Shown piece by piece: positions 36,601 through 45,520 of a stretch of 64,000 nucleotides of DNA. Under the pieces are notes generated by a model, which was not told the origin of the DNA, did no database searches, and was given only the letters and a program-made list of their open reading frames with translations. Numbering within the stretch: position 1 is the stretch's first letter; the number at the start of each line of letters is the position of its first letter. This DNA comes from Ornithodoros turicata (taxonomy: Eukaryota; Arthropoda; Arachnida; Ixodida; Argasidae), in contig NC_088210.1 in NCBI RefSeq assembly GCF_037126465.1, forward strand, positions 23,275,511 to 23,339,510, in the 5' to 3' direction. Both the position numbers and the translations under genes were made by a program.

Positions 36601-39399
36601 CTGACTTTCGCCAATGAGGGACGAGTACGTGGAGAATATGACGCCCTTCTTCACACTTCCGTTCACTTTCGAAGATATTTTGGCATACTTGAACTGCAAC
36701 GCATTCGGGGAAAGAGAAGTGAAACAACGTTCCTCACAAAGGGGAGGAAAAATGAAATTGCCAAGGATGCTGCACCTTGTTTAAAGAATGGACCTCAATT
36801 TTTCCAGCACCAATGTCCCGAAAGTCTCGCTCCGAGTCGTATTTGAGATCATTAGACACGCTGACCCTGCGGGGATCAAACGCACACATTTAGGATTTCA
36901 TAACTGCAAGCTAAAAGGAACAAGTGAAATGAGCCCTATTGGCGGGACACCGGAGGATGTCTGGAGGATGTCCGGAGGAGAAACGAAGCATGGATGTCAA
37001 AAAACAAGAATTGCTCCCACGGGTATGCGGGATGTTTATATTAGACATCTAATTCCAGTATTTTCTATTCAAAATGAGTTGAGAAAAAAACATTGACACA
37101 GTACCAGATTGCACGCTTTCGGCCCAGCAAGTAATTTTCAAATATGCATCCTGCAATTGTGCGACCTTTTCCTACGCCGGCTCCGTCACCTGCAAAAATT
37201 GAGGGACACTGATGTTAATAGTGATTAGTTGCAGCACAGGTGCAGAAGTAGCAAAACAGTCTGATCAGAGCTGTAGCGATAGAGGGGCGAGAGGGGCAGG
37301 CACCCTCGCCAGACAGGGCGCCGAAAGGCAGGCCCTGGCAGATTTTTTGTTCAGTATAAAGCGGGAATGAAGAGACTTTGAATTTACGATCTGGGCAGTG
37401 CGAATGAGCGTTTTCTTTCGTTTGTTTACAGAGCTTCTGATGGCAGTGAGAGAGAGAGAGAGAGGGAAGTTCTGTGTCTGATAATGAATGCTGCCAGTAG
37501 ATAGGATATCTTGTTTACAATCCGGAGCGTATGTTGCTTCTCCAGGTGGATTTCGCGGGAACACTGTTGCTTCAATGAAACTCAGTTGCTAAGTGGCAGT
37601 CGTTCTGTCCCTTTTTTGTTCCTAAACCAGCCCTTGCGTTACGCTGTCTTTCGGCACCAAGAAGTGACAAAAGTAGGGCTTGCGATATTTGCGTAGCCCC
37701 AAACAAAATGTGGGAATGCGTACCAATGAGAAAGCCAGCACGGTTGCCATCGGAAAGTAGAACCTCGTGCTGTTGACAGGCGTAAACGATGGCCTCCAGC
37801 TGGAGAGCCGACAGAAGCCCTCGGTCGATTATCTCTTCCGGAATTGACAGCTTGTACCATACGTTTGGGGGCGTCACACTTGAGAGAGAGCTTGTTTCGA
37901 CCACTGGGTCAGGGTGTCGCTCTCCCAACCGCACTAACGAAGAAAAAAAAATAAAAAAATACACGTTGGAATTCTGAGGAAATTTCCAGCGCGTAGGAGC
38001 AGAAAACACACCAAGAGAAAGTCACGCACATTTCGCCGGGGTATAATCCGCGTACGTTTCGGCTAGTCCTAGCTCTTCATCCTCTTCAGCATCTTCGGTT
38101 GCTTGAGGGGGCTGCAAATAATATCAATTGGCTAATGTCATACGTAGGTGTTTCTCAATGCACTACCTTACACGAAAGGGGTCTGGGGCAGTAACTCAGT
38201 TACAAGTTACTTGCGATGCTAACCTAGTTCAGGGTGTCTTCACCAAATTGTAGCCTTCAAACTCCCTGACTTTACCAGGGTTTTCACCGACTATTTCAAG
38301 CAAATTCCCTGACCAAAACAAAAGGGAACGTGGTGTCTGCTGCTATGTTTTGATACAGATTCCTCATAATAAACGGATCACTTATTGAGTATTAGTGAGG
38401 TTGCGTCCCCTACGTAGCGGAAAGACCCAGAAGCCCCACGAGGTGTAAAGTAGCGGTCTCGAGTCACTGCCATCCTTGTTTCTTATCCATATCCTTCCTT
38501 TTTACTTGAAAAAAAAAAAAAAAAGAAGGAGAAGAAAAGAACACTTACTGCTGCTTGCATGCCCATTCCAGTTGGCCCCATTGTAAACTTAGGGTCGTAA
38601 GGAGGCCTGAACATGGACATGGGGTAAGGCATATTCCCGTTGGCTGCCTTAAAGCCAAAGGGTGGCACCATGTAGTAGGGTGGATACATGCCACCAGCCT
38701 TGTCTCCTCCTGGGAACTTGCCCATGGCCGCTGCCATCTGGTGGAAAGGCATCTGCTGGGCCATTTGCTGAGCCATATGTTGTGTTATCTGCTGGACCAT
38801 GCTTGGGGGAAGGTAGTTCACCAGATGTGGAGGGAATTGCTGTGGAGACACCAAATAAATGGTCAGACAAAGATTTAGCTATGAAAAATGCAATTTTTTG
38901 TTTTTACGTCGTCTCAGGAGAAGCACTTTTATTTTTAAACACGACTCTGTGTCCCATATGCCAAATCTCGGTGACCTACCCAGACTGCCCCACATACCAC
39001 CAAATGTTTGGAGACACCTCCAGCTTTCCTATGCACCTCCTACAGGGGAGACCCTGTTATATCAAATTTAGACACATGTCGGCAGTGATACATACAGCTG
39101 TACCAATGTAGCTACGCTAATGATCACCCAATGCCTGTGATTCTGCATAAACCACGTAATGACGTAGACAAGGTAAATCGTGCAAGTTACTCGAGCCGCA
39201 TTTGCTTTAGGAAGTCTCCCGTCCAATACAGTCCAATCTTGCAAACGACAAGGGGGCAGTGGCTGTCAGAGTGATATTAAAAATGCTTGCTTACAAAACG
39301 TGATGCACTTGTTGCCTGATCTGGTGCATTGTGGGCCATCTCCTCCTCCCCAATCCCGGACTCATCCAAGGCTGCTGACAAAAGGTCTGGAACTTCCAT
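21657..39399 (-). CDS. SBNO: Strawberry notch homolog (SF2 helicase-like transcription regulator)
   Basis: There are 28 exons in transcript order: 39399-39295, 38839-38549, 38111-38030, 37933-37724, 37189-37105, 36866-36776, 36693-36532, 35810-35675, 34679-34534, 34450-34337, 33357-33175, 33101-33004, 31735-31587, 31388-31185, 30542-30447, 30337-30165, 29026-28895, 28807-28672, 28563-28451, 28080-28009, 27946-27844, 26510-26436, 25902-25756, 24705-24518, 24451-24290, 22998-22922, 22506-22307, 21742-21657. They give 3816 nt, 1271 aa, with phases agreeing throughout. Strawberry notch is a nuclear co-regulator in Notch/EGFR signalling and embryonic patterning with an SF2-type ATPase core. Visible: Met/Gln/Pro-rich N-terminus (about 36-132), acidic YADYTP segment, Walker [12 protein letters not shown] (about 230-240), DECH box (346-349), ASATGASEP motif III-like, Ser/Asp-rich linker (about 620-690) then a Lys-rich block, [14 protein letters not shown] and [11 protein letters not shown] (motif VI, about 862-873), and the SBNO-specific C-terminus ending IIPPNC. 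The start [16 protein letters not shown] aligns with vertebrate SBNO1; the N-terminal region is shorter than human (1393 aa). Confidence 0.94.
21961..22294. mobile_element. hAT-like MITE, copy A (SBNO intron 27)
   Basis: A 334-bp element with TAGAGCCTGAAG... CTTCAGGCTCTA termini and an exact 8-bp duplication ATGATAAC at 21953-21960 and 22295-22302. On the minus (gene) strand it begins 12 nt after the SBNO exon 27 donor, whose GTAAGT lies at 22301-22306. The duplication therefore overlaps the first two intron bases. It is in inverted orientation relative to copy B at 22550-22886. Confidence 0.88.
22550..22886. mobile_element. hAT-like MITE, copy B (SBNO intron 26)
   Basis: A 337-bp element with TAGAGCCTGAAG and CCAGGCTCTA ends and a duplication ATTACGAT/ATTACGCT (one mismatch). 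It lies 43 nt upstream of the SBNO exon 27 acceptor. The internal segment TTTGCTGCCAAACAAGT is the inverse complement of copy A and is also present in the 44956-45234 copy. Confidence 0.87.
23241..23354. repeat. Foldback repeat (SBNO intron 25)
   Basis: The arms GGATGCTTGACGTTTCGAG and CTCGAAACATCAAGCATCC, with a second pair of CTTCATCAGAAA / TGATGAAG blocks inside, form a long imperfect hairpin. It has the same architecture as the repeats near 6293, 32340 and 63009. Confidence 0.7.
23808..24196. mobile_element. MITE with GGACCTGTGTTTTCGGG ends and GGA repeat
   Basis: The left end GGGACCTGTGTTTTCGGG and right end ACCCTAAACCACAGGGCCC are imperfect inverted repeats and resemble the element at 42267-42687. 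It contains a (GGA)n plus poly-G tract (23846-23886) that yields long Gly or Pro shadows, and an inner CATCACCACTT/AAGTGGTGATG hairpin (about 24120-24150). Confidence 0.6.
24856..25528. mobile_element. pogo/Tigger-like non-autonomous element (SBNO intron 23)
   Basis: A 673-bp element. The left end CAGTGAAACTTCACTTGAAC and right end GTTCATTCAAGCGATG...TTTTACTG are inverted, flanked by TA on both sides (24854-24855 and 25529-25530). CAGT(A/G)AAAC ends plus a TA duplication are typical of the Tc1/mariner-pogo group. There is no intact transposase. Confidence 0.75.
32340..32460. repeat. Foldback repeat ending CACCAGCTCGCTTGC (SBNO intron 12)
   Basis: Arms GGTGGCATACCTTGAGC and GCTCAAGGTATGCTACC surround a central block of about 40 nt and are followed by CTTCACCAGCTCGCTTGC. 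The same tail follows the foldback at 63009-63109, and ACACCAGCTCGCTTGC occurs alone near 15576. Confidence 0.65.
33547..33971. mobile_element. hAT-like MITE, GGGGCCCGACTTTTTCGGG ends (SBNO intron 10)
   Basis: A 425-bp element with left end GGGGCCCGACTTTTTCGGG and right end CCCTAAAAAGTCAGGCCCC. An exact 8-bp duplication GTTATAAC flanks it (33539-33546 and 33972-33979). The interior repeats CGGGTTAAACCC-like blocks. Related copies: 12677-12768 and a solo left end near 33390. Confidence 0.85.
35346..35625. mobile_element. TIR element, TTCAACTTAAGAAGG ends (SBNO intron 8)
   Basis: About 280 bp. The left end GTTCAACTTAAGAAGGAAAA is inversely matched by the right end TTTGCCTTCCTAAGTTGAA, extending into CTAGTCTGTCAG / CTGACGGACTAG-like blocks. 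There is no coding capacity. Confidence 0.7.
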
Positions 39400-40947
39400 G
39401 TTACTCCAAATAGAGAAGATGTTCTGAAACATGGCACATACAATGCAATGCAACCTCGTATGTATCACTGGAAACTGAGCGTTGTTCTAATTTGCTCAAT
39501 TCCCCTCTCGTTTTTTGCGCTTTCACATACCTTCAGTGTAAAACAAATCACAAAGACTAGCACGACATCGTACGTCGCTTTCCCACATATATTCCCGTGC
39601 GCTGGAACCGCTTTATCATTCCGCACACCAGAATGATGCTCGTTATCCTTTGCCTTTCGCAACTGAAAGGGTGCGCGTCCCAAGCGATCATGCTGCCAAA
39701 CGCGACTCCACGAGGCGTGAACCAATCGAAACTAACGCACAGCGACGGCATACAAAGAGCTGACTTTGCTGGCCCGCGCATCGCGTAAATATATGATACA
39801 TATCGTAACTGATTCGGTGCCACACTATTCTGCAGCGAGCTGAATCAATGCAAGTCCTACGAAGCGCTAAACAAAACTGAGACACCGATAGGACGCTAAA
39901 AATGCATACTTCGCGGTAGCTCCTACGAGATGAATAATTTTTTCGGGCGCAATCCTGACAAAGCGTTTGAGGAAAAAAAGAAACGTTAGGACAAAACACC
40001 ACCATTGAGTGAAGCAGCACCTAAAAAAAACTCAACTTTGACAGCACCGTAAGCATCCCATACATAATTGACAGGAGAATCAATTGCCAATTGTAGACCA
40101 CTGCGATGAAAGGAAAAACGTGGATTGCTTTTCCATACTTTCACGAGGGCATTACATAACTTATGTCGATGTCAAGCGCACATCATTCTAGGCCTAACTG
40201 ATACCGCAAGAATCGGTGCAAGCGATCGCGGATTTCGCGCAAATTGCATTCCACAGTTATTCATCAATGTGTTTGCCTACCTTAATTTTCACCGGTCGTC
40301 AGATTTTCTGAAGACAGCAGCCTTTAGGTTGTGTTAAATGCGAACACTGCAAGCATTTTATTTGCGATACACACTGACTTCCATTTCACAAGATGCCCAA
40401 AACGACACTCGCAGCATAGCCTTTCATTCTCCACCCTACCAGGCGCAAGTGGCGCTGGGTTCGCTGCACACGCGCCAAGCGTGACTTTCCTACCAGTTTC
40501 CCACACTTTACCCTCGTCCCTCTGAGGTCCGTGGCCCACCTGCCTTTACTCCGCTTGCTCTGAAAATGGAGAATGCAGTGACAGATGTTTATTACAAAAT
40601 GAGAACATCATCGCCAAAATAAAATTTTCGTAGGCATATAGTCGGGTACTCAGGTTCCCGAGTCTTTCGAAAAAATAGAGAATAAAAGAAAAAAAAAAAG
40701 GTTGCAAACTTAGTGTCTTGCAGCGCCAATCATAGCAGCGGCACCTAAAGAGTACTGCTGAGAAGGCCATGGCGTAATGCAACTGAAGAACTGGCCAACG
40801 GAAATGACGGAAACATACACAATGTCGCGTTATTTATTTCAAATTGCAGCATTTCTGCCAAGAAATTTCATATCTGGATGTGGTTGTCTACGATCGGTTT
40901 AGCAGCATAGACACGCGGGAGTTTTATAAACCACAGAACAAGCCATC
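39400..40947. promoter_or_regulatory. Head-to-head SBNO/KMT5A promoter region
   Basis: About 1.5 kb between the SBNO start codon (minus strand, 39399) and the upstream KMT5A start codon (plus strand, 40948). No conserved coding sequence was seen on either strand. On the SBNO side an acceptor-like TTTCAG precedes the start by about 33 nt, so SBNO probably has a separate 5' UTR exon. No TATA box was recognisable. The same divergent arrangement of the two genes exists in vertebrates. Confidence 0.55.
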
Positions 40948-43900
40948 ATGGTTAAAGGTATTTTTCTTTTTGCTTTTGTGTTCGTAATGTTCCTTGAGTT
41001 TGAATTTGAGCTAATAACGTGTTGGTGCATTTTGCGTGACCATTGGAAAATTTTAGGGATTTGAGTAGCAGCTGCTGTGGCATGCAATTCAAAATTATCG
41101 CACTAAGCAAATCCAATTCGTGGTATATTATGCTGTCGTCCGCGCCATTTGTTATGAGTATCCGTACTTTACTTCTGCGAAGTTCACTACCAATGTTAAT
41201 TAGAACACACAGACAGATATCGTGCAGTGATTGCAGACGCTCGAAGCACTGACTTCCTCCGTCTGTTGTCAGCCTCTCCTTTGGTGTTTGTCTTTCTTTT
41301 TTGCTGTTGCTGAGCTAGCAAAAAGAGAAAACATGCCTACTGATGCTAAAGACAACGGTAATCACCATACGCCAAGTTCTTTTATAACTCCTTTCGTGAA
41401 TTTTTGCAAATTTCAGCATGGGTTCGCCACGACCACCCCTATGCAGCCCTACCGAGTTTTACCAATATTCACTCTCGGATGCCTGTGATTGGGAACTTAG
41501 ATGATGAGATGAATAACAGGCGTTTCACAAGTAAGGCCGAGAGATACTCCTGTAATGATATCTTAATGTTCCCCACCACCAACCGCATTAACTGCATTGA
41601 TTTCATAACTTAAAAGGAGCAAAAGACATGGGCGAGAGCACAGTCACACAAACATGGGCTCCACATGCCCCTGTTTACTTACTTGTGTCTTTTGTTTCTT
41701 TTAAATTACGAAATGTACCAACAGCCCCACAACGCTATTCTTGTGGGATTGCTTTCTTTTTCCGTTTGCCTGTTTTTCAACGGAGATGTCGTAGTTACGC
41801 AGGCCACATGCCCTGTTCCAAGCATTGCCTACATGTCTTGATGGTCTCTACTGCCCGTCACTCCTTTGCCCCCTCGCATGCACTGGTCATACAGCAGACC
41901 ATTTGATAAAGCAGTAGGACACCACTCTGCACTTTTGATATTAATGTAGGTCATTCAGTGTTGATTTCACAAAAATGAACTGTAGGTACTTCTTGCAACA
42001 CACGTAACTGATACTTGCGGAGCAACTCAAAATTTCAGACAAGTGTGTCACAGGCAGTAAATTGTGCACTCGTCTAACAAATTTGTAGGCAGCAGGCACC
42101 TTTCAGATAATGGTCTAGGTCAGAATAGATGTGCAGAAGGGGCACAAAATAGTTTGTCACTCTCCTGACCTCTGCCTTTTTGGATACTTGTGGAACTGTG
42201 CAAGAATGTCAGTAGCATGAGAATGGACAGGTGCAAACTGCATTAATTCCTACAGCGCTTTATGCTTAGGCCCTTGTGTTTTGGGGGTTAGAAGTTTTTG
42301 AAAATTGGGAGGGCAAAAACTGGGTAAAATTGGGCGGTATCAGGTGGAAAAACAAACAAACAAAACTCATTGCATTTCAGACAAGATGTCAACTCCAACA
42401 GCACAATATGTTGGCCCAATATTGGCTGGATATCGGTAATACTAGGACAATACTGAACTAGTGTTGCCAATATACAGCCAATATTTGGCCAAGTTGTTGT
42501 GCTGCTTGAAAAGTGGCTGTGCTGAATATGTAGTGCTTAGCATTCTCCAGTGCCCGTAGAAGTTCATTTTAGAAATTTATTTTTAAAAAGTATTTCGACG
42601 TTTTTTAGTTTTACCTTTAGCGATGATTATACAAAATAGGGGGTAAAATGGGTTTTACCGGGTTTACTCCTTGAACACAAGGCTCCATTTATGCTGGTAA
42701 CTCTCTAGGGGAGCAGGGCCAACTGCATGGTGTGTTACTGCTTCTGCCACAACAATGTCCACAACAAGCTTTACCTTCTAACAGCTAGGAAGAGGACCTC
42801 ACGTAAAAAGGCTGCGAACGGAAGCAGCAAGACAGCTTCACTGAGCAGCACCGAGGTTGGCCTTACACCTGCCGCAGATGGCAGTGCAGCTGCTCGAGGC
42901 GCCAGAATTGATGACTACTTCTCGTGTCGGAACGGACAACCATCGACGGAAGCGTCCGGGGAGTGTCCACAAGTGTCTCGTGTAGATCCTCACACAGAGG
43001 TTGATGTGCCATGTCCAAATGCGGCTGCCCTACCAGGCAGCATAGTGGCAGAAAATCCGCCGTACAAACACAGCGGGGTGGAGTCTCCACAAAATACCCG
43101 CGTAAAGACTGTATCTGCGAAGGCGACCGCAAATAAGCACCAAAGAACGCAGAGAGGAAGTGCTGGAAAGACAAGCAAGCAAGACGCAAGTGAGACCACA
43201 AAGAAGTATGTTTTCTAATGTCTGGGAAAGTCTGCCATTTAAAGCTTGTCCCTGAACAGTTGTATCATAATTTTTGCATGAAACCAAATTATACTTTGAG
43301 AGAGGTTAGCTCCTGCATGTCAACTCAGCCAACGAATCTAGAGACGTCTGTGATTGGCTTAGGCAGACGCATGACACCTCAGAGTTGCAACGTAGTACGC
43401 TTCAAACTGTTGCTTGTACACTGATTATCGCCATGAAAACGCTCGCCGTAGACGGCATACTTTGATCACGTTAGCGTGCTTTTAAGCAAACAGGTTAAAT
43501 ATTTCCGTTAAACAGACTGTCATGTCCATACGCCGAGATTCCCTCTCTGGAAAAACGAGAAAACGTCAATCCCTGAGGGGCAATGATGGCGCGACCCTGA
43601 GAAGAGGACTGCCGTGGCCACACAGGTGTCTCATAGAGTTACAGGGCGTCTGAATGGAGCCTTTCCTCCTGCCATGCCGGTAGATTGCCGGTTGATGCCA
43701 CGCATAGCGGTATTGGTTTCATAGACATGACCGTCCCTTTAATGAAACCTGCATATCAGCTTCCCTGTTTGTCTGGTGTCCGCCATTTTTACATATGCCA
43801 CACTTCTAACGTGCGGATGACGTTCTCCACCAGCGGAGATATACCTCTGTCACCATGGCTCTTATGCTATGATATGTACATCACAAATACCGTTGCCTAA

Positions 43901-45520
43901 TTTAATTCAGTAATTATTTCATAAGGACAGAGGATGAAAGTGAAGTTGTCAGAATTTTGCAGGTTGTGGTGCAATTATCATGCTTAGTATGGTATGCTAC
44001 AAATATGATATTTCACCCTTACAAGGGCCGAGGTACAGAGCCATGCACTGACGGAATACTTTCCCGTAAGAAGAAGTGTGCGGAAGACACGGACAACACT
44101 TAAGGTACCTTACCTTCCTTTTTTCAGGGATTTTAGTTGAGTCACTGTCATGGGACAACCTCAACAGAAAACACAACATTGTCTGTTACAGAAAGAAAAG
44201 CAAAAGCATGTTGAAGAAGCCATTCTCACTGGAAATGAAGAGGGGTTCGAAGTAAGTTCTCTGTTGCTCCTGGGGCTGTGCTAGTTCAATACGGCCTTGA
44301 AATTGCTGACATCCTCTGAAATACTTTCAGGTAGTAGAGCTTGACGACAAGGGACGTGGTGTAATCACCACCAAACATGTGCGTGCTGGGGAATTTGTTC
44401 TGGAATATGCGGGCGAACTCATCAGTGTACACGAAGCAAAGGAAAGGGAGCATATTTATGCCAAAGACAACTCCATAGGCTGTTACATGTACTACTTCAC
44501 ATGTAGGAACAAACAGTATTGGTAAGTACGCCGTGTATTCACACGAGCAACACCCCCACAGAATGTTCTAGTGGAACACAAAGAACCGGCTTGAACCGTG
44601 AAAGTTCCGCAGCGTCGTGTTGAGCATTCTCACAGCGCCAGAATATTAGGAGTGGTGTACTGTGCGCATAGCAGACGACATCATCGGCCCTGTCGTTTGG
44701 TACGGAATGTCTTGTGGCTGCGGAATATTCCCCATGGTTAGAAGGGTACAAAAAGACACGACGTTCATGTGGCAACAGAGAGCTATGACGTTTTTTTTTC
44801 TTTTTTTGATCTTCTGCTGGAGTATTCTGGGGAACGTCACTCGTGAATGCAGAGATTAGCTGTCGTGATGGGTTTTGAAGTTAAATGACTTGTTTCACTT
44901 TGGGTCACTTAACTCACTGAAGGTTTCATTTATAATTTCATTATAACGCGATACTTAGAGACTGAAGTTTTCGGGAAATATTTTTTTTCCAAATTCGAGG
45001 GGTAAAAATCGGGTAAATCAATATGTGCTCTAAATTCATGCGAATTCAGGTGAAAAAAAACTTCCAGTATGCTAAATTTGAGGGGAAATCTGGCTCATTA
45101 CTCAAATGAACTGTACTGGTTTGGTACAAACGGTGATGTAACTGTGCTTGCTGCCAAACAAGTTAGCAGTGAGGGCAATTTGTCGGGTGAAAATTGGGGA
45201 AGAATCGGGTTAAACCCTAAAACTTCAGGCTGTAGCGATACTATGTCCCAGGAGCACAACAACAATATGCCACCTCCATGGTTTTGTGAATGCTTGCTTT
45301 CTTTTGCAGTGTGGATGCAACACAAGAGAGTGGTCGCTTGGGTCGTCTGGTCAACCATAGCAAGAAGGGGAATCTGAAGACTCAGACCTGCATTGTTCAA
45401 GGCACCCCTCGCCTTGTTCTTGTAGCTCAACGAGACATTACTCCGGGGGAGGAACTACTCTATGATTATGGGGACCGCAGCAAAGCTTCCATACAGTCCT
45501 ACCCATGGCTAGCATTATAG
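40948..45520 (+). CDS. KMT5A: H4K20 monomethyltransferase PR-Set7/SETD8
   Basis: Exons: 40948-40957 (or alternative first exon 41333-41357), 42785-43205, 44026-44104, 44192-44251, 44331-44521, 45310-45520; 323 aa with the first option. KMT5A monomethylates histone H4 Lys20 on nucleosomes, needed for chromatin compaction, S-phase control and genome stability. The C-terminal SET domain (about 191-323) shows DDKGRGVITTKHVRAGEFV, GCYMYYF, the cofactor/active-site motif RLVNHSKKGN (267-275) and ELLYDYGDRSKASI, then PWLAL-stop. The N-terminal half is basic and disordered (ARKRTSRKKA). Two PCNA-interaction-like motifs are present: RIDDYF (44-49) and ALTEYFPVRR (151-160), matching the position of the vertebrate KLTDFYPVRR degron. 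The exon 3 acceptor at 44025 is the only one that keeps frame. Both candidate first exons end in phase 1 and give a valid join, so the N-terminal few residues are uncertain. Human KMT5A is 352-393 aa depending on isoform. Confidence 0.93.
42267..42687. mobile_element. MITE with 8-bp duplication TTTATGCT (KMT5A intron 1)
   Basis: A 421-bp element. The left end TAGGCCCTTGTGTTTTGGGG and right end GAACACAAGGCTCCA are imperfect inverted repeats. It is flanked by exact TTTATGCT at 42259-42266 and 42688-42695, so it is hAT-like by duplication length. The interior has GGGTAAAATTGGG-type blocks like the other CGGGTTAA elements in this window. Confidence 0.8.
44533..44853. mobile_element. GTGTATTCACACGAG element (KMT5A intron 5)
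   Basis: Same family as 4675-5000. It begins 11 nt after the KMT5A exon 5 boundary (44521), just past the donor GTAAGT at 44522-44527. The right end is diverged (GGGGAACGTCACTCGTGAATGC). Non-coding. Confidence 0.68.
44956..45234. mobile_element. hAT-like MITE, copy C (KMT5A intron 5)
   Basis: A 279-bp element of the same family as 21961-22294 and 22550-22886. Ends are TAGAGACTGAAG and CTTCAGGCTGTA. An exact 8-bp duplication GCGATACT occurs at 44948-44955 and 45235-45242. It lies 75 nt before the terminal KMT5A exon. Confidence 0.88.
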
